The position numbers and the translations under genes are program-made. A DNA stretch of 64,000 bases. Source: Bolinopsis microptera. Lineage: Eukaryota > Ctenophora > Tentaculata > Lobata > Bolinopsidae. Below are positions 49,855 to 62,800 of this stretch, one piece after another. The notes under the pieces are model-generated. The model did no database searches. It worked only from the letters and a program-made list of their open reading frames with translations, and was not told where the DNA came from. Positions within the stretch are counted from its first letter, which is position 1, and each line of letters opens with the position of its first letter. The stretch is from the NCBI RefSeq assembly GCF_026151205.1, contig NC_087082.1:6703908-6767907 (forward strand). The letters are read 5' to 3'.

Positions 49855-49920
49855 CTCTGACCCCAACCCTAACCGGTAGTAACCAACCCTAACCGGTAGT
49901 AACCCTAACCCAATCAATTA
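49855..49920. repeat. Short telomere-like CCCTAACC block
   Basis: CCCAACCCTAACCGGTAGTA is followed by a second AACCCTAACCGGTAGTAAC and CCCTAACCC. It differs from the blocks at 34-36 kb by the GGTAGTAA spacer. Confidence 0.7.
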
Positions 49921-50232
49921 CTCATACTGATGCATAATGCATATGATAAAACCCTACCCCTAACAAGAAATTAGAATTATAGGAACATCTCGAAGTTCGA
50001 GTATAAAGTGATTTAGCACGCTCGATAATTATAACTATTGACGTGCATATAACTGGTCCCCTACAATATTGCGGTACCTAGCGAGCTGAATATTGCCGCT
50101 ATTTAAGTCAAAGTTGTGCTAATCCTAGTCTGTGGTTACTCCAGGCATATAACCTAACCTCGTGACCTGCATAACGAGCTTAAATGTTTTCTGACCAGAG
50201 CGCCAGTTTTTACTCCGTCTCAGTTTGTCTAA

Positions 50233-50670
50233 ATCAATTTTCAGTGGAGACAGCTGGTAGGTTAAAGTGACTGAACTTATAGTTGAGACAGCTGGTGGGT
50301 TAAAGTAGTTGAACTATAGTTGAGACAGCTGGTGGGTTAAAGTGGTTGAACTATAGTTGAGACAGCTGGTGGGTTAAAGTGGTTGAACTTATAGTTGAGA
50401 CAGCTGGTGGGTTAAAGTGGTTGAACCTATAGTTGACACGGCTGATGGGTTAAAGTGGTTGAACTTATATTTGAGACAGCTGGTGGGTTAAAGTGGTTGA
50501 ACTTATATTTGAGACAGCTGGTGGGTTAAAGTGGTTGAACTTATATTTGAGACAGCTGGTGGGTTAAAGTGGTTGAACTTATATTTGAGACAGCTGGTGG
50601 GTTAAAGTGGTTGAACTTATATTTGAGACAGCTGGTGGGTTAAAGTGGTTGAACTTATAGTTGACACGTC
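50233..50670. repeat. 38-bp tandem repeat, about 11 copies
   Basis: The unit GAGACAGCTGGTGGGTTAAA plus GTGGTTGAACTTATAGTT occurs about eleven times. Middle units have ATATTT in place of ATAGTT. Confidence 0.95.
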
Positions 50671-51267
50671 AATCTTCCAGAAATTTGTCCTGAAGCGTTG
50701 TTGCAGGAGTTTCCATATAATTACGTAATGATGATCGTCTAACGCACCCCTTTACCTAGCTTGCTAATCTATTTCTTGCTTCTTTAACGGATACAACTTG
50801 ACAAGAGCGCCACGCACAGGGATTGGCGTGCCAGGCAACGCTCCCTACTCCCTAGTCCCTTTACAGTGACATTATATTTTGCTTATTACTAAACGTACAA
50901 AGACGGCCAGGTAGAAATAATTCTACCCACTTAAAAAGCTTCTCATTCTGATTAATTATTTTCCAATTTACAGATCAGCAGGCCATGTTCCACTTTGTCG
51001 AGGATAATTTAGTGTAGTCATGGTAAAACGGGTCGGTTATATCTGCGCCACTTATATTATGGGCGTATGGTGTAAGGTGTTGTCAAAGTGGCATTGAACT
51101 TGAATTGGCAACCTCTCCCAAGAAGTAGAACGTACCCCATATAATACTGAATGATAGATACTTGCATTGATGTAGCCGTGCAAATATTTGGAGTGCAGTC
51201 TTGTCCTTAATCTTTTCACGGCTTGCCTAAATACATTTTGCTTTAAGACGAGTAAAGAATGGACGTA

Positions 51268-52273
51268 CCTTATAGTTATCGGACCTTATTTGACCGGACG
51301 TTAAATGACCAGACATAATTATGAACGGACATTAAAATAAAATGAACGCTCGAAGGAATTCAAAACCATCAAAAACTCCAAATTTTGTCATCCTTTTTTT
51401 GTCGTTTTTAAAATTTTAGCAGATAATCTGTAAACTAATTTTTCATACAATAAGCAAGAAAGGCAGTCGTTAAGCAGTAAAAAATATCAAAATATTTGTA
51501 GATCAGTGTCTAGAATGAACTTGTTATCGGTTTTAAGAAGTGATTTAAGTAATAGAAATTTGCAAATGGACAACTTGCATGAATTGAACGAAATTAGAGA
51601 TATAGCTGCATGCAACAGATGTTGGGAAAATCTTTTTCAAGGGTACAGTTTACCGCATTAAGGTATTTTTAAGAATCATTTTTGTCGGTAAGATCCTGTT
51701 TTATAATAATAATAGTGTCTATGATTATAAAAGTTGTGTAGAAACAACAGATACGAAATATTACCAGATTTGATGATCATATCACAGGTGATCTTTCTCA
51801 AATGGGTTATCGTGCATTAAATATTCCATGCTTAAAGCATCATATCAGTAATACCTGCTTTTTGAAAACAATTTTGTATTTTACCACCTCGGTGCTGCAT
51901 TTCAGTGTAAACTTTTAAAAGATGTGGAGGTAAATAATAACTCCGAAGAAGTGAACGAGGAAGCCGAAGATCAAGAAAGTGATCATGCCTTAATGTAATA
52001 CTTATGACATGATAAATTGTATAATAACTCGTTTTTCATTCATCCAATGATATAGTTCAGTCCGAATCCGATGATAGAAATTACGATTGACTGAAATTAA
52101 AAAGTTGTCATATCCTAAACATGATTTCGCAGTGGAATAATTTTGGAAAAATCTCAACGGACTTTAACTTGGACGGACCTTAAACGGACGGACTTTAACT
52201 TGGACGGACATTAAGATGAACGCTAGAACCTCCAGCGTTCAATTAATGTCCGTTTAAATAAGGTCCGATAAGG
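51268..52273. mobile_element. 1.0 kb inverted-repeat element, CCTTATCGGACCTTATTT ends
   Basis: The right end read inverted is CCTTATCGGACCTTATTT; the left end matches with a small insertion. Subterminal GAACGGACATTAAAATGAAC-type words occur at both ends. The interior has only short frames. A short relative of about 200 bp lies at 53257-53460. Confidence 0.75.
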
Positions 52274-52423
52274 AAAATCTGCAGATGGCCAACTCATCTA
52301 GGTACTTCTCACTTATTGAGTCGTGTATTATTACTTTATTATATTATTATTGAGTTTAATGATTACATGTTTCTTTAATTCAAATTTCTGATTGTTTCTG
52401 AATAGACTCAGTGAAGACAGATA

Positions 52424-52935
52424 ACCTTACGAGAAATATTAAAAAGGTACGAAAGTCGGTGGTTTTCCGAAAAAAAAACACCATATTTTCGGACTACCAT
52501 TACCAAAATTTGGGTCACCATAATTTTTTCCCCCAAATTATTTTTCACGTATTTTCTTTAATCATGACTTTGTCGATTTACTATCTATGTATATACTTAT
52601 ATAGTAAGCTATCAATATGATTCATCTAACAAATGAACACTAGTAGTAGTATTATATTACACCTGGGACTGCACTGGAGAGAAGAATGTCCCTGAACCAG
52701 AAGATCATGAAGATCAAGAAGAAATTTATTTGTAATTTTTCAAATTTCATATTTTATTTTATTGATTTTCTCATATTGGGTTTTATGTTTGTAAAATATT
52801 AAGAAATGAAAAAATCCCCAAATACCATGATTTAATTTGGGGTATGAAATAAGTTGGTTTTCGGCAAAAAATCCCATATTTTCGTTCCCAGATCATTTAG
52901 GTCGCCGGAATTTCGTCGAGTATGTCTCGTAAGGT
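52424..52935. mobile_element. ACCTTACGAGA-ended element, 512 bp
   Basis: Inverted ends ACCTTACGAGA.ATA, with subterminal CCATATTTTCGG near both ends. Related to 2674-3213 by its end sequence and by the CCGAAAATATGG core. A short frame in it (52411-52620) is not considered coding. Confidence 0.6.
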
Positions 52936-53256
52936 ATATAACTATTTCTTTAACTATTTATTTCCACTATAATCTGTATTCACTGAGTCTAAAGAAGTAC
53001 CTCCTACGTTAAGATAGAGCCAATAAAATATCTGATTCCAGATAGTTACCCAACAGTAAGTTAATGCAGCTGTCTCAACTGAAACTATAAGTCCTCCTGA
53101 GATTTATATTTTGTTTTCCCAGTCTCTATAACGTTGAATAAGAATATTTCGATTTTTTTATAAACATTCACGAGCTTGAAATATATTTTATTTAACGTTA
53201 TTAGTTTAAAAAGCTGTAATTGTAGCAAGGTTTGAAATTGGTGGTCGCATTTAAGC

Positions 53257-53460
53257 TACCTTAAATGTTATTTGACCGGACATTTTTTGAACGGACATAA
53301 TTTTGAACGGACATTAAAATGAACGCTTAAATTTCAAAGGCATTCATTTAATATATCGAATTTAACTACCTTGTCGGATTTTATTTAAACGGACAATAAA
53401 ATGAACATTAGGGCTTCCAGGGTCCAATTAATGACAGTTCAAATAAAGTCCGATAAGGTA
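53257..53460. mobile_element. Short relative of the 51.3 kb element
   Basis: 204 bp with TACCTTA...TAAGGTA ends. It carries the same GACCGGACATT, GAACGGACATTAAAATGAAC and AAAGTCCGATAAGG segments as 51268-52273 but lacks the middle, as expected of a deletion derivative. Confidence 0.75.
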
Positions 53461-53705
53461 AATTAACTCATTAAATATGAGTTTAATCGGTAATTTAACA
53501 TTAAATCAAATCAATTTAAGTTCCTCTTCATTCGTTTAAGTTTATGATCAAATTGACAAACAAATTTAAGATAATTTTTCAAAATGTTGAGGTCAGTTAT
53601 TTCGTATTCCAAAAAGGCATCGATGCAGGGATAAATATCCTGAAACATCTTCGCTTTCATAAATATTAATGACAGGTTTGCCCAAAAGTCGACGTAAATG
53701 TTATT

Positions 53706-53971
53706 GTTAATAACATAATTAACATAATTATAATATAGCCCACGTACCGGCTCCCTATAAAAGTATTACAAGTGAAAAGTCAACTTGGCAGCTACCAGTA
53801 CCATGGTTTATGCAACCAAATTTAGCTTTAACAATCGAATGTTGTTAATAACATAATTAACATAATTATAATATAGCCCCCGTACCGGATCCCTATAAAA
53901 GTATTACAAGTGAAAAGTCAACTTGGCAGCTACCAGTACCATGGTTTATGCAACCAAATTTAGCTTTAACA
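53706..53971. repeat. 132-bp tandem duplication containing a TATA box
   Basis: Two near-identical copies, each with CCCTATAAAAGTATTACA, then about 45 bp later ACCATGG. Differences are few (GCTCC/GATCC, CCAC/CCCC). The frames from ATG are only 17-20 codons. This resembles a core promoter with a Kozak start, but no gene follows. Confidence 0.8.
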
Positions 53972-54003
53972 ATCGAACTGCCAAACATATAGCACTCATT
54001 TGA

Positions 54004-54085
54004 CGTTCCAATCACACCTCACGTTACCAGGGCGACACGTTACCAGGGTGACACGTTACCAGGGTGACACGTTACCTTACGTGAT
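54004..54085. repeat. 16-bp repeat ACACGTTACCAGGGTG
   Basis: About three to four copies of CGTTACCAGGGTGACA. The surrounding 53972-54930 shows no convincing gene. Confidence 0.7.
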
Positions 54086-54935
54086 TAACTGTCCACCGTT
54101 TAGCCGCCATGAGTCACCGCATAAATTCAGAGTTGCGACGCACCTGATTTGGATTGCCGCTGTCGGTTTGTTTTCTGAAGCACCAATCGGGGATTCAGCC
54201 TACTCTCTTTGGTGATCTTCTTTTGTGACCCTGCAATAATTTGAGACATTTATTTTCCACTTTTGTTTTTTTATATGGCGACTCATTAGATAAATACATT
54301 GTCATAATAATTTCAATTCATCATTTATATGCGCGGTTAATTTCCAGACAGTCAAGATAAAAATGAGTGTTCCAAAAAAAAAACATTTTTTGACTTTAAA
54401 AAACCATTTAAAGTAATTTAAAGCAATTGCAATTTAGATGAAAAATACTAATTGGCATCTGACCCCAGTAACCCATGTGGGTTTAGCACTCCTGTATGTT
54501 AACAAGCACCGCACATGGCCGACAGTATCTGTATCTACGCATGATTTGCAATGGTGGCTGCACCAGAACTTCCAGGGATGATGATAGTGATACTTGGGGG
54601 AAACGTGCTCACATGGGTAAAATTGGTTAAAGTATACCTAGATCTGGTACTTAGCCGGAACCCCCTGTTTACAAGGGAGATCAAAGGAGGTCATGCCGTT
54701 TTCTCTAGAGCAGTTGCAATTACACTCTTCGTTATCAGGTACATCTATAGACCAATGGGTACCTTGTAACTGGGGTTCAATTGCTGCATAGTATCTAGAG
54801 ATTGTGACCTTAAGTTCCTTGAAGTTTAATTGGTCTATCCCTGAAGTTAAGGTTCGATTTAAGTCTATCATAATCCAGCAACATAGCTATAGCGGCTAAT
54901 ACTTCATCATCCAAACAAATGTCCTGGCTATTCGA

Positions 54936-56712
54936 TCAGCTCAAAATGCTCTCCAGCTTTTCCGTGTTACAATCAATAATTGTGACTATGCGAATGGAAT
55001 GTCCTTCGTCAGCACTCAGCAAGAGTATAAAAATAGTTGTCTTCAATCTCTAAAGATCCCTCCATTTTAAATATCTCGAACTATTTAATTCCATAAATGT
55101 GTACCCAAAATTCACGCTCGTGTGTGGTACTGATCATGACTGGACAAAATAGCCAAATTAATTTATATTTGAATAGAGTTTCGCTACCTTCATTATGCTT
55201 GCAAAGTTGAATAGTCCTTCATCCTCAATTTTCAAAATTACCTTAGTGCAAGAAATATAGGCGGCAAGAAATTAAGGCGATTCTGACAAAATCGCCTTAA
55301 TTTCTTGCCGCCTTAATATCTGACCACCGTAATTTCTAACCGCCTTAATTTTTTTTCTTGCGATTTTTTCATAAGAAATTTTCGTGTGATTTTATTATTT
55401 TAAATTTACATGTCGATTTCGTTATTTGCTAGAATTCAATGAAATACATATTTAAAATAAATTAACTTGAGTCTAAATACATTAATATATCAATTAATAT
55501 TCTCGTCTTCTCCTTCTTCATCAGAGTCATATATCTCCAGCAGCTGCAATCCATAACCAAGATAGTCGTCGTCATCTTGCTCCGTCGTGTCTGGAAATAG
55601 CTTCTTGATAATATCAGCTGATTCATCCTCCAAACGTTTGTCGAAGCTGTACTTTTCGTACAATGAATATACCAATTGACTTGCAGTTTGCTGATGTAGT
55701 GGATGTCTACCTAATTTAAAATTATAAACTTAGACGACAGAACAGCAATCACTATAAATATAATGTGCATGCACCATTTAGTTTTTATGTGACCAATGTC
55801 CAATATATCGTATTTTTAAACAGATTTCTATGCTTTATAGACTGATAAAAGAATAAAATTGACACTATTTCGACCAAAACTATAACCAAATTTGCGATCA
55901 AAAATCGTATTTTTTCCGAAAAAAAATATCGCCTTAATTTCTTGCCGCCTTAATTTCTAGCGCCTTATATTCTTGCCGCCTATATTTCTTGCACTAAGGT
56001 ACATCACGAATAAAGCGGTAAATTGAATTTTGCAGAAATCGTTTAAAACTGATAAGTATCACGCTCGTGCGTGATACTGATCATGACTGGATAAAATAAC
56101 CTAATTAATTTATATTTGAATAGAGTTTCGCTACCTTCATTATGCTTGCAAAGTTGAATAGTCCTTCATCCTCAATTTTCAAAATTACATCATGAATAAA
56201 GCGGTAAATTGAATTTTGCAGAAATCGTTTAAAACTGATAAGTATCACGCTCGTGCGTGATACTGATCATGACTGGATAAAATAACCTAATTAATTTATA
56301 TTTGAATAGAGTTTCGCTACCTTCATTAGGTATGCTTGCAAAGTTCAATAGTCCTTCATCCTCAATTTTCAAAATTACATCATGAATAAAGCGGTAAATT
56401 GAATTTTGCAGAAATCGCTCAAAGCTAAAACTAGACAATAGTCTAACCTGCGCTTTTGCACCTTTTTATATCCGGTAAAACAGAGTGTGACGTCATTTTC
56501 TCTCCCACGCCCACTTTCTTCAGTATATCCTGAAACTGTTTCTCCTGATCCAACAGCTTCTTTGCTTTGCACTTGTCGCACGTTAAGCAGGACGCCGGAA
56601 GTAGTGACTTGACAAATGGTCGGAACTGTGTCAGCAGTTTTATCTGAGTGTTGATGATTTCCTCGTCTCGGTCACGTGTCAGGAGCCGCGCACGTCCCCG
56701 GTGAGTTAACAT
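54936..56712 (-). CDS. Candidate small gene with a tandemly triplicated exon
   Basis: A proposed first exon, 56712-56462, starts with ATG and encodes RGRARLLTRDRDEEIINTQI, CLTCDKCKAKK and DQEKQFQDILKK. A 37-nt intron would join it in frame to exon 2a (56424-56321), encoding FERFLQNSIYRFIHDVILKI. Exon 2b (56234-56135) and the interrupted 2c are further copies. 2b ends in phase 0, joining an exon from 55049 (RLKTTIFILLLSADEGHSIR) to TGA at 54936-54938. Copy 2a has a 4-base insertion near its end, so 2a splices out of frame; 2c is split by a transposon. The product is unrecognised. The short intron and damaged copies mean this may be a decaying locus. Confidence 0.35.
55241..55999 (-). mobile_element. 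TA-inserted transposon with a transposase-like C-terminus
   Basis: Ends are CCTTAGTGCAAGAAATATAG and its inverse, with TA on each side. The unoccupied site (AAAATTACATCATGAATAAA) survives in the two neighbouring duplicates at about 56175 and 56370, proving the 759-bp insertion. GCCTTAATTTCTTGCCGCC words are repeated inside both ends. A minus-strand frame at 55490-55711, entered after an AG near 55712, encodes RHPLHQQTASQLVYSLYEKY and an acidic tail ending SDEEGEDENIN. It may be the end of a transposase, but the family is not recognised. Confidence 0.75.
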
Positions 56713-58260
56713 GATATAAGAAGCAGCTCCGCGTTAAACGCTAATATGTCTTACTGGGTTGCTCCTCTTTTTATGATTTTAATGGGAGGGGTTTATGGTG
56801 TGTTTCTATTATGTCTGCTATTCGTCAGATTGCTTAACGTCTGGTGTTGAAATTGTACGTCATTGGGTTGCTAAACCTGCGACAAAATGGTTTAGATTTT
56901 CAGTTTTCAAGTCATGAAGTCTTGAAATCTCGAAATATTGAATATAAATATCGGAATTCAGAATCACAAAATATTGAAAACTTTAAACCTTACGTATCGA
57001 AAATTTTCCAAACAATTTCGCAATGAGTGAATGAGTGCTGTACGATGTTCAATGTTAAAATGGAAAATTAAACTGATAGTAGTGAATTATTCCATTCTTT
57101 GACTGTCTAACTGATTAGCTTCATACGATGAGATCATTGAGATCGAGCTGAGAGAAAGAATATTCACCTATCAGTTTTGTAAATGAGCCTTTAAATTTAA
57201 TGCACTTCTCTCATTCACAAAAGATTCGATCTCAATGCCCTCATTTTCTTTTATGCTATAAGTGTTATTAATCTGGGTTATACTTATTTAGACATATTTG
57301 AACGTCTAAAATAAATCAGTTTAATGGTAAAATTATTCGGCGAATCAAATTTTAAAATAATCGGTAGAACCTATATAATGCCGAATACTGAATTACCAAT
57401 CGATACACTTAATTGAAAATTAGAGTACCAGGATTACATTTAATGGATTGATTCGGTTATCTGAAATACTCGGTTATATTCGACTATTCATTTCATGACC
57501 GTCATTCGGCGACCTTATCTTACCGAACTGAAGGTTTTAATTTACACTCAGCCCTGCAAACTTCAGCGAGTGACTGTGAATCAATTCTCGTTAAATCAGG
57601 GCAAGAAATATTGACTTTGAGGTACATCAACATGGGGCTAAGACCGCAAGGAAAATTTGTTGATTCTTTTCACGTAAATACAAAACTAATTTCAAGTATA
57701 ATGTTTGCATATTTGCAAGTTTGCATGACAAAAATAGTTATTTTTCCATTAGTTCTATTAGTACTGTAGTCTATAATGGTATCGTTACGAATCACGCACT
57801 TTTTTATTGAAATCTTTCAATTATTATCATCATAATTTATTACAATATCAATGTTGTATAGAATTTCTAAAAATGGACTAGAGAAACCAAAAAATGCCTT
57901 GACAAGTGTACAGCGATGATAACAATCAGGGGACACCAATACACCCAAATAACCAAACAAAAGGCCTCGAGAGACCTGATGAAAAGTCGAGCAATTACAT
58001 TGGGCCCCAAGTGCAGAAGGAGAAAAATGGGCAAATAATATGAGCTGTGAACTTAGGAGGCATTTCTAGGTTTTTAAGAATAATTGCCACAACCCAAAAA
58101 TTCTCAATTACAATTGGCTGATTTGTAATATTTCCAATGGAATGAAGTTTTAACGATAAAATTTAAATAATTGAATATAAAAGACTAAATCAAAATTGTA
58201 TCCGAATAAAGCAAAAATGCGTGATGAGTACCTCAAAAAAATAAAAACAAAAATAATAGA
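56713..58260. other. No gene recognised
   Basis: AT-rich DNA; no long frame, array or element end was found. Confidence 0.4.
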
Positions 58261-58268
58261 GAAATACA

Positions 58269-59123
58269 CTACCCGTAGTCAGGAGAAAAAGAATTGTCAG
58301 GATCTGAACTAGGGTCATTATCTACAGATGCAGTACAAACATGTTCCTTCCAGATGTGTTTAATAAGTTCTGTTTTAAACACACCTGGTCTGATAATCTC
58401 TCGAAGGGAAAGAGGAAGTCGGTTCCAAGTGAGATGAGCTCGATAAAAGTAAGATTTAGATATAGCTGAGCCAGGTGGAATTGAAGATATTACTGATAAG
58501 TGATAAAGATGTGAGCTTCTCAGTCGGCTTGACCCGGAGAAGAAAGTAAGGTAATGAGGCAGAGTGGTGCATGGGTGGTATTGATGCACTAGGGAATGAA
58601 AGAACTTGAGATCATGGTAATCAAACCTGTACTTTAGGGGCAGAATATTTAACTGTTTACAATGGGCATTATAGATTTCCTCTACACTATAGCTTACACC
58701 GTAATCATTACGAATCCATTTGAGGGCCCTTTTCTGCAATCCTTCAAGCATATTGATAGTGCTACTGGACGCTGGTCGCCAAATGATGGGACAGTGTTCG
58801 AATATTGAGCGTACAAGAGTAAGATACAAGACTCTTCTCTTGTTCAGATCATTAATAAAATGACAATTTCTCTTAAGCATGCCAAATTTTTGGTTAGCTT
58901 TACCATATAGAGCATCGGCCTGGCTATTAAAATTTAGATTAGACGTCATGATTATGCCTAAATCTTTTTCAGAATCTGTATAATCAAGAAGAGTTTGGCC
59001 CATAGAGTAAGTGTAACGTGTAAATGGTAAAATGCCATCTAAGGGAGACCACCTCTTAAGTATAGCTAAGACCTTACATTTATCAGGATGAAACTTCATC
59101 TTATTAGTTCTTGCCCATGTCAT
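58269..59123 (-). mobile_element. 3' half of a LINE reverse transcriptase
   Basis: An open frame of 284 codons begins at WARTNKMKFHPDKCKVL, the segment just after the YADD motif in LINE polymerases. It runs through EKDLGIIMTSNLNFNSQ, RSIFEHCPIIWRP, LEGLQKRALKWI and a typical C-terminal LINE domain ending FKTELIKHIW. The catalytic palm is absent: this is a 5'-truncated copy, though the remaining frame is intact. A-rich sequence lies at the 3' side (about 58240). It is a different lineage from the LINE at 3906-6011. Confidence 0.85.
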
Positions 59124-59532
59124 GAGATAATTAATAATTAATTAACAATATGTAGAGTGGCAATATCGCTGAATAATGAATATCGGGTGGTAAATACTTC
59201 TCCAATCTAATAGGCAGCTGACGTGATCGGCTCATATTGTCCTCTTTACTGTTTAGGTTTAAAATCTGCACGATCCTTGGTATTAAATAAAATGGGAAAA
59301 AAACAACTTTGCACACAATGATTTTGAATTCCGAGTGTTGAACAGCATGGACGTATATCTATTTTCTGCCTCTAGTGAACCAAAAATAAAATGTAATCGA
59401 TTAAAATGGAAAAATAAAATGTAATCGATTAAAATGTAAAAGTAAAATTGTAATCGAAACAAAGTTTCGAAAGTTGTCTAATAGACTTTTTTCAGCCGGA
59501 CTACATAACCAATCTATAAATTTGCGCTCCTA

Positions 59533-59891
59533 CTAAATCGCTCGCCCAAATTTTAAGAAAATTCTTGTGAAAAGGCCCTTTAGGCATGAGAGTGATCTGG
59601 ATCGGTGTATTTTTGGACACTGATTCCGAATCACCCCCCATGACGTAGGGTTAAAATGCTTCCCTGGAGAGTTATGGGCAAAAAACCGTTTTGGTCACGT
59701 GACAGGCTAGTAAAACGTGAATTCGATTATTTAGGGCTCGGGTTAGGGTTAGGGTTGTGGTTAAGATTATGGATAGCTTCGGGGTTACGGTTAGGGTTAG
59801 GGTTGGGATTAGGGTTTATGTAAAACCGTTTTGTACGGCTGCAAAACCAAAAAAACCAAAGTCACGTGAAATTTTTGGGCGAGCGATTTAG
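59533..59891. mobile_element. Complete telomere-repeat-carrying element with TA flanks
   Basis: Inverted ends CTAAATCGCTCGCCCAAA, with TA on both sides (59531-59532 and 59892-59893). The left half matches 31085-31275. The right half holds TTAGGG-type repeats on both sides of GGATAGCTTCGGGGTTACGG, then GGTTTATGTAAAACCGTTTT. A solo end is at about 61495. No coding capacity. Confidence 0.85.
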
Positions 59892-59897
59892 TAAAAG

Positions 59898-62800
59898 CCA
59901 TAAATTTGACTACTGCATGACGTACACTACTATATATAAATATATATTGAATAAAAGGCAATTAGTACGTGTATGGGTGGGGTTCCATAATCTGTCACTT
60001 GACGACATCATCATGAATCATGGTGATTGCAAGCGAGTAAAGACTAACAAGTACTATGAGACTGCTCAGACTGTGTGGTTGGGAATTTGAATTTCTTTTC
60101 ATATCATTTTTGGTCGTTTTTTACTTTTTAGGGCTTAGGAGTTAAGCTGTTTGATACTTTTTTGTCACTTTTTTACCTTTTTTTGCCGCTTGAAACCATT
60201 TTCTTAAACAAAGACAAAAAGTCGCTGAATTGCATAAAGCCAAAAATGCCAAATTTTGAGAATTGTCTAAACGCTGATCAGCTAATATCCGATATTTTGT
60301 TGAAACCAGACCGGATTTAAATCATCAGATTTATGGTTTAGTTCGATTGAACTAGATTGATCGACCAAGCAGCAAAACTAATGTCACGTGCAGTGTTGTC
60401 CAATGTCCATTAAGATCATATCCCACCGGCCACGCATGTATAACATAAATTTAATAGCTGGATATGAGGATATTGTAGGCGTTGCCAACTTGCATTCATG
60501 CAAGTGCATTGTGTTCCGGGTAATGTATTTTTCCTTTCTTCGTCGAGTAAGATAACGTCATTCTGAGCATTTTTATCATCATCTTGGCTAGCATACTATA
60601 GTTCGGCTAAAATCAACGACTTGAACAATGGACGTACATCCTGTATGCTCAATTTAAAGGTGGACCCTTTTATAGTCCTCTAAAGCCTACTTTCAGGTTC
60701 ATACGCCAAACCAACTTGAAGGCAGACCCCCGGTATGATCAGTGTGGGAATGGTCGATAGTCCCCGGCTCTCGAAGCTGTACAGTCCCCATGTATAATAG
60801 AACATTCATTAATCCCCATTGTGCGTCCTAGATCAGGAACCATGGTTCAGAGTCACGTGTTACATTGTGTCGTGAACTATTATAGCGTCCGTCCGTTCCC
60901 GCGAGAGTGCATTTGCTTGCTCGCACTTTGTCTTTACATGTTCCGACAATATGTGTCATACTGTTAATACACTACTACTAGATTATATATATATATATAT
61001 TATATTAATGCTTTTCATACAATTTACAACAAAGTCTTTATGTTATGTAGCCTGGGTTTAGACAGGCTTTTACCCGCTTAAAATATTTCCATCACGATAC
61101 ATAATACTCAATTTTACTGTATATATAAACTGGTTGTATATATAAAGCGAGACGATATATATGTATATATCCGAACCATTTTACTGACACCACGGCATCA
61201 ACTTTAACACGACTTTCCGCAGAAACTGTCAACAACTTAAACCGTACACAACTTAATGGCCTTCAAATCAGCATGAAAAAAATAAAAAATTTGCCAAGGA
61301 ATAAGAATTTTAGTGCCCAAAATTTGGACCCCCAAGTGGTGTCAAAAACGCGAATTAAATAGATAATAATTATTTTAGTCTCTTGAGTTTTGACTCTTGA
61401 CACCATTTTAGGGTTATACAAGTAAATTTAATAGATATAGCACCCACCAATTGCCTCACTAGGAAGCAGGATATACGAAAGGGGGCTGATTCGGGCGAGC
61501 GATTTAGTGGGAGCAATATTCAACTTCTTCACTGTTCATCGGATCGCTTTTTAATTTCATTTATATTCCTGCATTAGATGACCTTATAGAGTTAAAATAC
61601 ACTTTATATGATCACATTTCACAATGGTCATGCTTAAATGATGAATTTCTGTTTTTGATTAAATTTGTCTTTTAGCTTCTGCTATACCTGGAATCCAAGT
61701 CTTTCACCAAATGTGGTGAGTAAGGACTATATTATAACCGTTCATAAAAATCAAATGTACCTAAATTGTTTAGGCAAATCTTTACTTTTGGCATGATTCA
61801 CACTACAATATTGATATACCTATAAAGAACGTGTGTATATATATAAATATATACATTATACGTGTATATTGCAGTCCGATAGTTTCACTGCATCTAAATA
61901 TACATATGCAATATGAATATTCACACTGAGTATATACATTATACACTCATATTGTAGTCTCCATAGCTTGATCGAAAGATTGGTTGAGAAATCGAACTGT
62001 TGAGCAACACTATAATTGGCAAATAACGCTATGCATTTTTCTACCTCATTTTGTTAAACGAGTAGTTGTAAATCCTAACTTTTCGTAGCGTCCACAACTT
62101 GCAATAACCGAATACGGTATTGTTCAATCGCCAAATTGTCGACCAATCGTTCAATCGACTGATGATTTGACACAACGCAGACATGATTGCTTTACTTTTT
62201 CGGATTGATTAATATTCTTGGACTAAGGCTGGATACTCAGAACACCCAATTTGTCGGACTTATGTTGGAATATTAAAGTTTAGGTATATCAAATAAGACC
62301 GATTTGTAGAAATATGATCAGAAGATCAAGAGTCTCTGATATAAAGCAGCCTTATGCAAAATTCAATATTTTTTTCTATCCACGACAATCTATAAGTTGA
62401 TTTATGCAAGAAAATACTCTTGATCTGTATTATCTCCGTAGTCTAACTTATTTCAGGAAATGCTGGGAGCCACCGAATTAATTAAAAATCCACTAATATA
62501 ATGAACGGCTAAAAATTAAAATCAGGAACTATTCTTGCCCACCAACGGTGATTGGTTCAGTTAGCAATAAAACATATTTTAAGGTATTAACTCTGAAATA
62601 TGTTACGGCTAGCACTACTTTTCTAACTATTATTTTATTTTTCGTCACATTGTAATAACCTGGACTACACTTCCAATTCAATCACCCTGTGAAAACTTAG
62701 GAAGAATACACGAATAAATTATTATTCACCATAAACCACTAAACCACCTATACAATATATTCAAAATGCAAAAACTAAAAATCATGCTTATAGTTCAGTG

